Shown piece after piece: positions 36,154-50,300 of a stretch of DNA of 64,000 nucleotides (the first letter of the stretch is position 1; each line of letters starts with the position of its first letter). The notes under the pieces are model-generated. The model made no database searches. It was not told the DNA's origin and worked only from the letters and a program-made list of their open reading frames with translations. A program made the position numbers and the translations under genes. Source of the stretch: Symsagittifera roscoffensis (lineage: Eukaryota > Xenacoelomorpha > Acoela > Convolutidae); assembly GCF_963678635.1 (NCBI RefSeq), contig NC_087071.1, positions 42,980,153 to 43,044,152 of the forward strand. Reading direction: 5' to 3'.

Positions 36154-37364
36154 TATATTCAAGAACTGGACTGGTTTCGAAAGAAGCATTTGAAAAAAAA
36201 TTGTTATTTCGAATTTTTTTTGTGGTTTGGAAAGCAAGTGTGGTCGAATTGTTTATTGATTCTTGACAAATGGGTTGAATATGGAGAGTTTTTGGTGATT
36301 TTAAGTCTGGAGGTATTGGAATGAACTTCCAAGTTTTTGTTTTAGTTTATTGGATGGCTAAGGGTTTTTGAGAGACAAACTGTCTTTAGGTTAAATGATC
36401 TTGTTAAAATCTGTCTTTAGGCTTATTTGATATTTAAATTTTGGGGAAATGTGGTGTATTAGTTGAGACACTATTGTTGATTTTTCCAATAGCATACCCC
36501 ATAGAAAAGTCTGAAGGACAGTAGAAAGTTGTAACATTCAAAAAAAAATTATTATTGTTTTAAAAAATAAGGTTTGGCTTATTTTTGACCTGGAGGTCTT
36601 TCATTTACAGTTTGAGATCTAATTGAATTTAGAAGTTTGTCTGCTGTTGATAGCAATGTGGAGATGTGGTGATGTTTGAAACGATTTTAATTGGCTGGAT
36701 TTGATTTAGTCAGTTCAATATTTGGAATTGAAAGTTTGTGGCAATAATTATCAAAGTATGACAAATATATTTAATTAATCAAGGGGTTTCTAAAAATCTA
36801 TTTTAATTAAAATTTTAGATGATGGATTGAAGATTTCATAACCTTTTCCTGGTTGATTTCTAAGGCGCGATAATTGGCAGTGTTGTGATATTTTTTGGGT
36901 CTTGAATCAAAATTTTTTCATCTAATTTACGATCTATCTTTAGTTTTCGAGGTAAATGTTTTTGGACTTTTTATTTTGTTTTTGGATGTTTACAAAGGAT
37001 TTTTTTTGGATTAATTGATGAAAATATTTGAAAATCAAGATTTTGCGTAGTTTGTTGTTTAATATTATTTGTAGCTTTTCAACAATTTTTTTGTTGTGAA
37101 GAAGTACAATTGTGTTAATTCGCGAAGGGCGTATTATTTTGGATTATATGCTAAAAGATTGTTGTAAGTTAATTTTTTTGTTGAGATCGATAAGTTTTTA
37201 TGTAACGTCTGTAGGTTTTCCAATTAATTGAAAAGGTCATTATCGTATAAACTGCAAACTTTTTAGATAGTCCTTTCTGTATTATAAAATTTGAGAAAAA
37301 CAAATGTTCCTATTTTTAGGTTTGATGCTGGTGTAAAACGTGAAATTATTTGGAATGGAACAAT
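36154..37364 (-). other. Worn part of the errantivirus-like element
   Basis: Between the integrase C-terminal remains and the duplication. Few open stretches; nothing recognisable. Confidence 0.35.
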
Positions 37365-39731
37365 CTAAACTTGCAATAGTTTTTTAGAAATGTTTTGGTA
37401 GATTTCTTTATGTTTTTCATACCAATTCAAAATCCATCTTTTGTGTGTTCCAAAGGCTAATTTTAAAATATGTGGCTGATGAAAATGATTTTCATTTTTC
37501 ATATGAAGTTGTAATTTGTCACAACGTGACCGTTTTGCAGGTTTACAATAACTTTGTGCTTGTTTTGATGAGTTCAATGTAAACATTATTTGCTTACGTG
37601 GTTTTTGATTAAAAACGAATTATAGGGTGACAATCCAAGTGTTGTTGTTATTTGTGAATTATATGCTAATGGGAAAAGATTTACGTCAGTTGACAATTTG
37701 GTGCATTTGGTGTTTTTTTTCTGTTTATTATAAATTAGAGATTTTCTTGTAGGGAACTCTTCATACCTTCGTCTTAACCATTAGTCCATGGGGCATGAGA
37801 TGTTCGATGTTTATGTTCAATGTTATAAATGTGACATAGTGTGATGATTTCATTGTTCATAAATTCAGTACCATTATCGGTGACAAGGATTTCTGGTAGT
37901 CCTAATTTTGCTATCCAGTGATCGTGAAGTGTTGAGTATGCATAATCTGTGAGTGCCCATTTTATGGCTGTACATTCTCGCATAAGTGTAGAATGCTGAA
38001 GTTCCGCTTGTGTAAAAAGTTTTGAATTTGCTGATATAAGGTTCATTTTGTTTGTTTCTTAAGATGATTGCAAGAGTGCTGCGCCATTTCCGAAGCTTGA
38101 GGCATCGCACACGGTCTTGAATGATTAATCTGTGTCTGGAATTATGTTTGAGATTTGTTCTGTTTCGTCAAAGCGTTTTTGCTGAGAATGAGTGGTCGAA
38201 GAATTTTGCTCATAAAATCTGCTGGTGCTATCGATATTCCATAGAATAGTCCATTGATTCGTTTTGCTGTTTCCAATAACGAATTGTGTGAGTCGAACTG
38301 ATTGTTCGTCTAGTGGCTTTTGGTTGTATACACTGTTCATGTCAGCAGTGTTATAGGTTTGTCCATTTAATTTTGTGAGTATTACTTTTATTGGTTCTAT
38401 GGGCCAAATACGTTTAGATTCATCAATTAGGAAATTGAGATATCTTGTTTCTAAAACAATTTTCAGAGATTCGCCTTTAGCGAGACTGATAACGAGATCA
38501 ATAAAGGTGTTTCCTTGCGGTTGTTCTTCTTTTTTTACTGGTGATATGATTTCATATTGCTCGAGAAAGTCTAGTAATCTGTTTACTTTATCTTATAAGT
38601 GGATTGGTACTTTACTTGCTCGTTGCTTTTCGAAAACTGTGTCAGGTTTAAGAGTAAAGTGCAATGATGAATGTATTTTTGCAACGTCAAAATTACGTGT
38701 AGCGTACACCATTGGGTATTTTAATAATAGGTCTGCTAATTGATCAAATTCTTGTTGATTAAATTGAGATTGTTGGAAATTAAACATGGTGAGAAGTTTT
38801 TGTTGTTCCTGTGTATATTTTGAAATACCGTAAGTGGGTTTAGAATTAAGTGTTTTTGTAAAATAATCTGTGTTCTCTTTAGAATCAATTCTAAAAATAC
38901 TATTAGTTAATTTTTGGTTAAGAAAAGATGATTGGCAAATATCTAGAAGTTTCAGACTTTTATTCACTCTAAATGATCTTTCTTCTGTTGGGTGAAGTGT
39001 TGCAATCGTTTCACCATATCCTAAAGTTCCTAAATGTAATGTGATTTTATGTGGTGAATTGTTGTATACATGGAGAGATATTACATCTGAGTTTGTATCT
39101 TTTGTATATTTAATGGATGAAGTTCCTAATCTAAGAAATTTATGAAATCTTTTGAATTCAAGGTCAGACCTATATAGTTTTTGTTTATTTTGATCATCAT
39201 TAAATTGATGCATTTGATTTATAGAGAAGGTATAAAAATTGACTGAAAGTGATCTCAGGTGTTCGCGCTGTTGATTCTACATGCGGTAAAATTTGTGAAA
39301 AATGGGGGCTGTTTGTTGAGTCTCTGCAAAAAGGTTAGAGATGTGTCATTTATTCTTGTACCTTTATCCATTATATTTAATCTACTTTTCAAGATGTTAA
39401 TAGTTATGTGGAATATTTCCTTGAAGGGCTTGTTTAAAAGTTTATTTTGTTCCCTTGTTCGGCTGGGAACAAGGTATGATTGAATTTTTCAATAGTTTGT
39501 AAGACTTGATCCTTGTGCTGTGGCTAATTTATTTGAGATTTACAAAGGGGAAAGTTTTGGATGTATAGTTTGAACTTCATTCCATGTAGGAATGTTAAGG
39601 ATACTTGATTTTGCTCCTGAATCAATTGAAATATCAAAGATAACGTCTGGTGATTGAAAGTTTTTTTTGGACTTTCTAAAGGAACGTGCCCAATTTTTTT
39701 CTTTTGGTGATTTTGTTCGATTTGTGCCCAA
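37365..39731 (-). mobile_element. Pol region of the errantivirus-like element (fossil)
   Basis: From high to low coordinates: protease (39540-39731), a linker (38593-39213), RT (about 38680-38125), RNase H joined to integrase (37774-38110) and the integrase end (37365-37586, KRWILNWYEKHKEIYQNISKKLL). The motif content is clearly gypsy-type pol. Broken, with many breaks. Confidence 0.75.
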
Positions 39732-42600
39732 TTTTTTCTTTTGGTGGTTTAATTATGCCCAATTGTCGTTTGGTGGTTGTGTTTCATGTGTTATATATAT
39801 TGTTCAAATTGGAATTAATTTCAACAATGTGTGGAATTTAATTTTTTGTATTTTGTTTGTTATTTGGTTCTTCGAGATGAGAATTGCTAACACTGTTTTG
39901 GTAATAAGTCGAATCGATTGGTGTTTTGTTTTCGTTTTTGATGTCAAGCTTGTTTAGTAAAAGCGTATTTTCCGTTTCATTTTCGTCATTTGTAGTTTCA
40001 CACTGTATGTGATTTAATTATAGTTCTGAACTTTCTGTATTGTCAATACCAGGAGGTTCTTGATTGATTTTTCTGTTGATTGTACTTGACTAATTTGTCT
40101 TTGATGTTTTGGTGTACTACTTCTGTAATTTTAAATTTGTGAATTTGAATGAGGAGAATAATTCCTATGTGGTGACTGAGAATAGCTTCACTGTCTGTTT
40201 GAATAGTTGTTGTTTCGATTCCTAGAGTTATTCCGGGATCTATTATTGTTATTCTTTTAGTTTGGTCTATTATTAGAGAAGTTTCATGATCTATTGTTTG
40301 AGTAATTTCTGTTTGTATTGTTTGAATAATTTTGGTTCCGGTTGTATGACGAGTTTCTTGATCGATCCTTAGGATAGTATCTGTTCCGCGAGCTTGAATA
40401 AGAGCGGTGTATATTGTAATTTGAAAAATAAGAAAACTGATCGGGGAGCTGGTTGTGGTATCTGTTTATTCTAATTCTGTTTTTGTAATTGATGTTAGGG
40501 ACGTGCATAAGAAGTTCTTGTTATTGGACTATTTCTTTTGTTTGCAAATAAAACCATCTCTGTTATTTGAAAAATACATCTGCTTGCAGGTTTTTGTTTG
40601 TTTAATTGTTTTTGTTTGCTTATTGCTTTTCATGTTGGATAGTCCATTCGTGAATATTTTGGGATAACATATGGGTTTACTGTTAATTGAATGGTTGTTT
40701 GTGGAAAAAGAGTTTTTTTATTATGTGGTGTTTTTGGTTGAATAGGAGAAATACACTAGAGTTCAAACTATTGTTTCCTGTTCTAACAATGAAATTCGTG
40801 TTATAATTTAAGGGTGTTGCGTCGATAGTGAGTGGGGACTCTTAAATAGTCTTTGTAAACAGAAACGGTGCCAATCGCTGTACTTGGAAAATCAGTGGTG
40901 ATATTAACATATAAAAGGTGAGACCAATGTTCTTAAAGTAGATTTGCGAATGCAGTTTCATCGTCAGGGATTGGTGATATAGATCATGTTTACATTTTGT
41001 GATGTATCGTTATTAGTGATTATTTCACGAATTCTGTCAAGAAATTGCGAGAAAATGTTAATTACTTGTCTTACAGTTGAATAGGGAGATATTTGAGGTT
41101 GTGATTCATTTGGTGTTTCTTTCGTTGCTAATATAGGTATTCAACTAGAAATAAGACAGAAAACACCGTTTGTGAAGATTGAATTGGCTCTTTGTTAAAT
41201 TTGGTGTTGTATATTCTTCATATACACTGTAAAAACTTTTGAGATTTATAGATCTAAGTAATCTGTTTGTATTTGTTCTGATGTTTGATTTGATTGTGAA
41301 CGCAAGGTTCCAATAGTGATTATTCCATTATATGAAGTGATTTTTACAGAAGCTTTTTATATACTTTTCACAAAAATTTTAATTTTAATTCTGACTGCGG
41401 GAAAATCCTCGATCGCATGCTGGATAGATGCCAAGGAGGAGTGTAAAAACTTTGTCTTATTGAAAATTTTTTTGTATCTTAGTACTGTTAATGTGTAACT
41501 TTCGATATGTCTTTTTGGGTGATTCAATTATATAGTCGTACTGGCTTACAAATTTATAATTTTAAAATTCTATTGATGATGCTGTTGTGGATTCTGAATC
41601 AAAAAAATAATTTTGATCGCTTATTGGGTTGTTTTTATGTATCGATTTTTGTAGTTCCTGAAGCTCTTGTGTTGTATGGTATATGATTCCAAATTGCGTC
41701 ATGCGATTTTGAAAACCTTTGTTTGATAATTTGATTCGTTTAGCTATGATTGTCTTTTTCCTTGTTTGTCTTTTTGATCTTATATATCATATTGTTTGTT
41801 TATGTGGTGTAATTACAAGATAGTATCTTTCGTCTTTAATTAAGCAATTGTGGAGTACTATTGTTCACTTACTACTAAATTATCTCTTGACTTAAGGTTT
41901 AGGATGAGGGATGCAAAATCCAGGGGTTAGAATTTTATTTCCTAAACTGTTAGTTAATACGGTTGCTTTGTGGTCACCTCAACTTGGGGCATAGATTGTC
42001 GAGGATGATGGGTTGGAGAATAAGTATATCGATTCGTAAGGATGACGTTTTTTTTCTCGTAGCTAAGTTTTTTCTTGAGAAAATTTACTTAATCTTACTT
42101 AAAGGGTTGATTTGTGATCAAAAATGGGAGAGTGGTAAATCAATCCACAAGGTTCAGGTATAGATAAAACACAATTGGGTCGTAAGAAACTATTTTAGGA
42201 CTAACTAAAATTTTAATTGTTGTAGTCTTGGTCAGCTAAGAGGCAGGGCTTAAGTGAAGGATGTGTAATCGAAATTCTTCACTGTTTGTCCTTAATATGA
42301 TGGTTATTTTTCTAAAAAATTCTGATTGAATCGACGTTTGAGGTCGTTAGACATTTTTAGTTATGAGGTGGGGAGAACAAAACTGTTCTGATTGATACAA
42401 GGGAAGCCTTGATGATCAAATACAACGAATTTAAATTTTTTTTCAAGAATATTTAAGATCCAACGAAAGCCTTGATGATCTGTTTTAAAGGAAAGTTTAG
42501 ATTGATAAAATGCAAGTGTAGACCCCGATAAGTTTTTAATTACAAACCTTAAGATAAAAAGAATTGTTTTTTAATTTGAAGATTATTCTTTGCGTTATGG
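39732..42600 (-). mobile_element. Gag and leader region of the errantivirus-like element (fossil)
   Basis: The only clear gag mark is the Arg/Asn/Tyr/Ser-rich stretch at 40284-40508 (RNSSYNRNQNYSNN), typical of errantivirus Gag tails. The rest is inferred from position and shows no readable domain. Confidence 0.45.
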
Positions 42601-43215
42601 TTTTAGATGATGTTGGCTTTTGAATAATTTTGGTTATGTTTTAGGTGATGAAGCGAGGAGAGTAAAAATGAGTTCTTGAGAAGCAAGAAATTCTTTATAG
42701 GTTTAGTAAAATTAACTTTCAAATTTTTTTTTTCTAATTTTTGTACTTTTTTTATGTACTTTTTTTGAAATTTTACAAAAGAGTTCAAAGTTAAATTACT
42801 GCAGGTTTGATGAAAGGAACGACTTGTGTATCTTTTTATCAGTCGTTATTTTTGTTATATAATAAAGCTATAAAACACCAAGAAGATTAATGAAGAAATT
42901 GATTTTTTTCTTCACATAAATTTTTTTTTTCAAAAAACGAAATTCTAAATTTACTAGCATAAGGTTGTTGCCGTACTATCATAAAGTAACTTAACTCATT
43001 GTTCAATCGATGTTCACGTCGTGATCTAGCTCTTGGTTTTTTATCTAGTATTTTTCGTTTTGTTTGAAATATTGGCGCGGATTTATTGAGACGTAGAGAC
43101 ATTTCTATTTAATTGTCTATTCCATATAACGTTTTGAAACTTCGCAATTTTTTGTCTTTTTTTCTAATTCTACTTTGCTACTTCTAAATTAATTAGGTCT
43201 TGTTCGAAACTTTTG
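42600..43215 (-). repeat. 5' leader of the element, also present inverted at 56.4-56.7 kb
   Basis: Segments such as AGCGAGGAGAGTAAAAA and the ATCTTTTTATCAGTC stretch match the reverse complement of 56400-56720. The two places therefore hold two copies of the same element in opposite directions. Confidence 0.6.
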
Positions 43216-43640
43216 GTCGTACCAGATGAATTCAAGCCAGAGGTAGCTTTATCATAGAGTAATTTCAGATAAGATATACCGTCTCTTCGTCACTCTATCT
43301 TATTTTCGGCCGGATAGATTCGTGCAACTTCTTAGTCTAATAAAAATCTTATTCTTACACTTATATCTTCTAGTCTCAATAGATCTAGTGTATACTGGTC
43401 TTTGTGAGTTAGGTTATGGAGCTAGTCCAAAGGGAGAAAAACTGAATTCTAAGGTTTATTCAATTTGTTCTCGTGCTGAAACTACAATCAGTTTCAGCAC
43501 TACAAATAATTGTTAGTGTTAGTGATGGAATATGATTGGTCATTTACTAAAATTTTATAGAGATAGTTTTATTAATAATATAATTGGATATGAATTCTAG
43601 CTTAGAACTGGTTCCAGTACAATTTTTGACATCTGCTTTG
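43215..43640. repeat. LTR-like repeat, copy 2 of 3
   Basis: Longest match is to the inverted copy at 56000-56400, extending past AGTTTCAGCACTACAAATAA to CTTAGAACTGGTTCCAG. A TGG-opening stretch at its inner edge (minus strand, TGGTACGACC) is in the right place for a primer binding site. Probably the 5' LTR of the minus-strand element. Confidence 0.65.
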
Positions 43641-43800
43641 TTATGTCTGCTCTTTGAACATTTTTTTCTGTCGTCTGCTTTTTCCATACCCTTTTTTGAC
43701 ATCTGCTTTTGATATATGCTTTTTTGACATCTGCTTTTTCGTCATCTGTTTGTTTTTGCCATCTGCTTTATTAATTGACTTCTGCTTTATTAATTGACAT
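43626..43800. repeat. Minisatellite with core TTTTTGACATCTGCTTTT
   Basis: About eight imperfect repeats of a 16-30 bp unit with core GACATCTGCTTT, directly after the LTR-like repeat. Local slippage is the simplest explanation. Confidence 0.75.
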
Positions 43801-44157
43801 TTGAAAAGCATTAAATTCAAAAACGATATTAGTTAGGGCTTCAAATATCTGAAAAAATTTAACCAAATTCTAGAGACATTAAGTGTTGAGTTGCTTGAAA
43901 TCAAAATTTGGTCAAAAAAATTCTTCCGAAGTTGATTGCTCGTGACTAAAACTCACGGAAATAAATGTTTGTAAATGAAAGTCTTTCGAAAATCAACCGC
44001 ATAAAGAAAACAATTTTGAATATGGTGAGCAAATGGTAAATAAAGTGGTGAATTCTTAATATTTTCAGCAAATATAGTTCAAGCTTACAACTTAATCAAA
44101 AATTGTCACAAGTCTAGTGACAAAATAAAAATTCAACACACTTTCATATTTTCAATC

Positions 44158-44349
44158 ATGAGTGAAAAGTTTAGCAACAGCTGTGACCCAAACGTTTTTT
44201 ACAATCAGACTGATAATAAATTTTCGGATTCTGAAACTGGCTTAAATCTCTACATTTCTTTCTTTACAATGGCTGTCAGTATTACCTTCTCGCCATTTCT
44301 TATTATCAGCCCATTCGTTGTTTCGAAGCTAAGTTCGCTTGTTCGGCAG
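44158..44349 (+). CDS. Receptor exon 1 (N-terminus and TM1)
   Basis: 64 codons from ATG; ends CGGCAG before a GTGTTG donor, phase 0. The start is chosen because it is the first Met before the glycosylation site and TM1. The upstream 350 bp show no further open stretch. Confidence 0.65.
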
Positions 44350-47300
44350 GTGTTGGCATCTTTAACCGTTTAACCGTCCTCTTACTTTGAAGTTAAAACG
44401 CAGAAAGAAAAAAATCGTTGACCAAAGAACTCAAGCCGCAGACTGAATTTCAAACATATTCGGTTCAAATAAAAAAATCAACCAAAAAATGATACTAAGG
44501 TTTATGAGGGGGAAGGGGAACGGAAAAAGAGCCAAAAGGTGATTGCAATGGTGGTGCTATCCGATTTTCTTTATACATTCTCCATTTCGACATCCTACTT
44601 GAGCGAAGAAAGCTGGAAGAAGATTGCCGATGCGGCAAAAGGTACTGTTTGTGCAACTGAGGTGTTTGTGGCAAACACATCAAAAGTATGGTCGGTAACA
44701 TGGTGAGTTGGCTACATAACATCTTTACATCTAGTGATATTAACCATAAACATTTGTTTGCTACTGCTAGGGGCGGATCTAGAGTTTTCTAGAGGGGGAT
44801 GTTCAAAAAATTTTGCCAACTTTTCTTTTAGGTCGTCTCAATTTATTTTCCGCTGGGTCTTATACTATAGAAAACTATAAAAATACTATTTTGACAAAAA
44901 AATCTGTGCCGCAGGCAAACTTTTGAACAAAAAAAGTCAGTTTTTCGGTATGTTTGCGCTCCCTTTCAAAGTTTGTATAAGTCGACGCCAAAAGCCCTTA
45001 TCCAAAAATTTAGGGTTGGTCGTCCAAAAACGGATGTTTTCATGAAAGGAGGATAGTGGTCTTTTTTGTGGGTCAATTCTTCTTTAGAACAAAACGATTA
45101 CTATATGGATTGAAAAAGAGTATATGAAAAGACGAGTAGCAAATTAAAACGATGGCACAGTAGGATGGGTCAAAACAACTACAAAGACTTGAGTCCTTTA
45201 GAACAAGTAAAGGAATGAAAATAAGTTAGAAGTACAAAACTTGCGAGATGAAAAAAACAAAAAGATGTCAAAAGCGAAAGATTGTTACACCAAAGCAACC
45301 AAGACAATTTATTGCGTTCACACAGTTTTAGGTCCTATTGACCCGATAGCAGTGGATGGTCATAGATATGCTATGGTTTTTCTGGAAGGTTGAAATTTTT
45401 TTTAGAAAAACGAGAGATGAGGCAGCAGAAATTCTGAAGAGGTTCACAAAAGATACAGGTGTTCCTCAGACTTTAGTTTCAGATGGCGCAGGAGAGTATA
45501 TTCATCAGGAGTTTAGGCGAAATTGTAGGAAACAGAAAAAAAAATTGGAAACTTGGGATCCTTATACCGCTCAAGAGAACGGATAGATAGAAAGGGTATG
45601 GACAACTGTTACTTCATTGGCTCAAGGCCTGAGTTTTGATGCGAACTTATTGAAAAGTACTGGCCTTACGTTCTTCATATGCTCACCAATAACAAGCACA
45701 AGAGCTTATTTTCTGCTATGGGCAAAAGGCTTCATGATTCTACGTATTAAGAAAAACCCAAACAGAGTTTTGTGAAAAATTTTGAATATGTAGCGTAACA
45801 ATTTCGCAAAAACCAATACAAAAACTGGAAATGGGAAATACTCTTCGGAACATCGGAAAATAGTCAAAACTTTTATCTAATACGAATTGAGATGTGTTGC
45901 CAAAGGCTTTAGCCAAGTTTAGGGAAGTTATTAGAACTATACTTAAATGCAAAACTAGATGAAGATATCTTCATGAAGAAACCTGAAAGATTTCAGCAAT
46001 TTGACAAAAAAGGAAAACAATTATGGACTAAAGCAATTTGATAGAAATTGGCAAAGGACTCTTAAAAGGTAACGTGAGGAAATATGATTTGAAATTTCAA
46101 CCATTGAAGAATTCTTGTTTGTAAGGACGATTTAGGGGAGAATGGAAGTTTTAATTTGCTTGTGAGAAGATGATATTGTGGATTTTGGGTTGTTAGTTTT
46201 AAAAACAAACTATCTGAAAAACATAAGTGGGATAAGTGATCTTAAATGGTTCTTAGGAACAAAAACTTAATATTCAGAAAACGAAATCAGACTAAGTCAG
46301 GAGAATTACATCTAAAATTGTTAACAAGATTTAAGATGACCGACAAAAATCAAAAAAAAAATTACGGTGAGAACAAAAAAAAACGAATCAACATTGACCT
46401 TCAGAAGGTAGCATAGAATGAAAAAAAAAATATTAAAAAAAATGTGACTATCGAGGACACCCAAAATTCATAACTTTGTCAAGTAGCAAACTTTTAAATT
46501 TTTTTTTGTGGAAAACCCACATGGAATGCACTGAGAAGCTGGAAAAAAAGTCTAACACATCTTCTAGAAACAAAGAGCTTGTCATTAGTCTATAGAAATG
46601 ATTGTCTTGAATCTTGTGTGTTACTTGGACGCATACTGGGCTGGAATTCTAGGCAATAGGAGAAGTACTTCAGGATTTTGTTATAAGCTCAGTAACAAAT
46701 CACGTGGAAAAATTTGGTTTTGCAGAATTCAGCGTTGGGTATCAACTACAACAGCTGAAGCAGAACACAATGCTGCAGCCGAAACAGTGAAGAGGGATTT
46801 CATTTAGTGCGCATACCTAGCGTCTTAGGCATAATGTCGAAAAAGCCTTGGGATGTGTTCATTGACAACCAAGCTTGTATTGCTCTTTTTAAGCTTTCAA
46901 TGAACCACGGCAAGACGAAAAATTAGGCCATTTAAATAGCTTTCCTTTGAGTTTTTGTTTGAACAGAACAAAGTGATATCAAACTTTTTACCAACAGCAA
47001 ACATGCCGGCAGAAATTTTGACGAAACACTTAAAAATGCAAAACTGTATTTTTCAGGTCATTCTAATTGGAACCACCTGATTTGAAAGAGGCGGTTTTGC
47101 AATTTTTTTTCTAGCTAAACTGTAATTGAGTTTCCATATTTGGTTCAATCTGGAAGATCACTTCGTGATTTTTGTTAAAATTAGCTGTTGAAAAATGACC
47201 TCTATTAAATCGTTCGAGCAAACTCGTTCGAGCAACTATATAAATTCAATCTGAGTTACCACTGGAACTATCATTGAAATCTCATTATTTCGCTCCATAT

Positions 47301-50300
47301 CAATCAACCGTTTGTCGCTGCAAAAAACTTGATACGCGTGAATAAGTGTTCACAGCTTAATATATTGTTACAAACTTTCGCTTGTTACCCCTTGCCACTC
47401 GTACGAATTGTCGTCTCTTGTTAAAATAGATAGTAATTGATTGCTTTTGTTTTGCTTAATTGATGTCAAAAACAAAAAATGCTGGTTCAACCAGATGATT
47501 TTGTGATTATTGTTGTTCTTGAGAAAGATTCTTAACTTGTGAAATTTGTTTGTGCAATCTTGCTATTTAATAATTTTTCTTCCACATGAGGATCAGTTCA
47601 AGCGCTGCGATACACCAACCGAGGGCAGCAACGTGGTTCTGTATGTCCAGTAGTGGATGTTTTGTGGTTTCTGTACCATTTCGTTCGTAGTGAACGTGCA
47701 TAAATGTACTTCCATTTGTAAGTCCAGTTTTTGAATGTTTTCTTGCCTCAATGGGTTAACTTTGATTCTGCCCTCGAGGCAAGAGACATATTTTACCGTG
47801 TGTTCACTGTAGTCCTAGAAGAGACTCAAGTAGACATGGCGTCTTGATTCATGTCAGAGAAATGAGGCTGCTCATTTAGACTGGAACTTAGTTAGACTGT
47901 CAATGCACATAACGATTAATCATATGGCCACTTGAATATTCGACAAATCGTATTCTAGAAGTTTGGAGTGCTATTGACTCCTATGAACCACTCTTTTTTA
48001 TTTTTTTAATCTTTTTTCTGAAAAAACAATCAAAAATTATAAATTATAAATGAACTAAAAAAAATTTCTTCTCTACTGGCAATCGCAACAAGAAGTTTTG
48101 CGGATACATGCAAGTAATTTTGAACCAACAAGCAACTGACATCACAGAGGGACTGCAGCAAGTCAAGTTTTATCTGGACAATGATTTAATTCAAACAAGA
48201 GGACGATTTCTTATCTATCCTCTCTCAGTTACAACTAAGAACCTAAAAATGATTTTCAAACAAAAGAGCAAACAGTTCGAATTGTTTGAAAACGCTAATA
48301 GACGTTGCGTACAACATGTTACTGAAAAAAATTGTAATTATTTGCAACGAAAACTTTTCAACAACTCAATAGTGGACTTAGAAAAGCGCAAAGAAAAAAT
48401 CGACCTCACTATTTTTTTTGCAGAAGGTTTTAGGGCACATGTACAACTCCTTTCACGGCTGACTTACGAGCATTGCGTTTTGACGATCTTATTGATTATA
48501 CTTACAGCTCCAATAAAACTGGGATCGACTACCTAGGGTCACTCAACAATGCTAAAAAAATTTAAATAAAACTACATATGCCTATTCACCTGCTTCGCTA
48601 CACGCAAAGTTAACTGCATGGCGGCAATCAGACGGTTGATTGCTCACAGGGGCACATAATCGCTTCGATCCCGTTATCTTATTTCTCGGTGGCCGTAAGT
48701 AGCTAAATTTTAAACCAATCTAACTTTAGAGCAACTGAGATAACCGAATAGCAACAAAGAAATAACGCTGAGTTGCGCTCTAATCATCACCCCGCCCCCT
48801 CACTTTGATGGTCCTCGTGAGCGACTCTTTTCTATATAAGTCGATCGTTTCTGTGAAAAATCGGCTCCTATCGGTTGTCTAGCTACTTGTTCGCAACTCT
48901 GGAAGCGGTAACGGAAGTTAAACCCAAATCGTATCCGCTTAAACAAGTCAGCAGCGATATCGAAGACGTCCCTCCGCTCACATCTAGTCACTGTCTAATT
49001 GGTCGTCCTTTTGTCTACACATCTGAAGCAGCCTTCCTTGAAGCACCCACATACAAACTGCCCAACACGTCCTGGTAGCCAGCATGAGAGAGAACTGACA
49101 GCTTCTAGAGACACTCTCATCTAAAGGACTAAATGAACACAATCCGAGGTACAGCTCGAAAAAAAATGATCTCGTGTGAAAGCTTGATGTCTTTCTGTTA
49201 GATAATTTTCACGGTTCGGATCGCATTGCACGCTCATGCAAACTTAAAATAGCACTAGGTATTTTAATCAGACTATCAGCGAAACTTGCCCCTCTGACTC
49301 CAAAAGGAAGCTTAAGACGAACTCTATTCGAATTCCGATTTAACATCGGGTTCAACATCCTTCTTTTTTGTATTCGTAACGAAACCCCCACCCCTAATCC
49401 GAGGATAATCATGACATATCGAAATTGCTTCAATCGTAGCCAATTATTCACAATAATTTAAGAGACTTCTGAACCAAAAGGGAATTTAAGACAATGAAAA
49501 CTACAAAACGAATGATCTCAATGATTCTTGAATATACAAAAAAAGCGGACACAAATCCCCTGTTCATTGTTCACGATTCCCCGACTGAAGTAAAATTAAC
49601 ATCTTGTTCATCATTTCAGGTCGTTTACTTTACTTTGTTGCGTTCTCTACAATTTGGGCAAAAACAATCAGAACAGGTCCAAACTTTTCAAGCAAGCCAG
49701 TTGCATTGTTTGGCCATTCGGTCTTCTCGTAACTGCTATAACATACGCTCGTGTCGATTTGTTTCCCGTCAATTACAATGGTAACTACATCTTGAGTCCG
49801 GGTTGCCAACCAGATCTTCTTTTTGAATTGTCCCCAGACAAATCCAAATGCCTTCTGGTAGAAGAAGCTGTCATTTTGTTCAATTTATATTATGGTGTGT
49901 TTTTCATCATAGTCTCAAGTTCAGTAGTTGTTTTTGGGATGATAGTGTACCGGGCTTACAGTCAGTACAGGATGTATAAGAACCAAATTAGCCTAAGAAC
50001 ACTCTCTGTGAACGAACAAGTGGACTTCTCGTTTGCCGAAATTCAGGCAAATCTCAACTACAAACTCCTGAAAAGCTCTGTAAAGTTCGCAATTCCTGCT
50101 TTTATTTACGTCATTTTTTACTATCCTGTTGGACTTTCTCAGATAATTGCTACTTACAATGGTCCATTTCAGGGCAAAACTTGGGCCGATTTGATTCTCA
50201 ATTTTTGGTTTTACAGTGCTGGTAACTTGACTACGCTGATAAATATTACATTTTATGGATTACTTGACAAAACTCTTCGAACTGAACTCATCGGAATTCT

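Larger units (their letters stand above)
27350..43640 (-). mobile_element. Old gypsy/errantivirus-like element with env-like region
   Basis: Direct LTR-like repeats lie at both ends. On the minus strand between them: a gag with an Arg/Asn/Ser-rich tail (40284-40508); a retropepsin segment (ISIDSGAKSSILNIPTW, about 39600); and RT (about 39213-38125, with KQRASKVPIHL, NTFIDLVISLAKGESLKIVLETRYLN, NTADMNSVYNQ). RNase H fused to integrase follows (37774-38110, LPEILVTDNGTEFMNNEI, HAPWTNG), then the integrase C-terminal part (37365-37586), a Ser/Thr-rich stretch, and env-like frames down to about 28970. Total span 16.3 kb, including a 2461-bp tandem duplication. Order and LTR-like ends fit an env-bearing gypsy. 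Old and heavily broken. Confidence 0.75.

Noticed and set aside
48595-48690. A possible tRNA-like stretch (TGGCGGCAATCAGACGG ... CTTCGATCCC)
   Set aside because: The B-box match is poor and no arms pair; it lies within the BEL relic.
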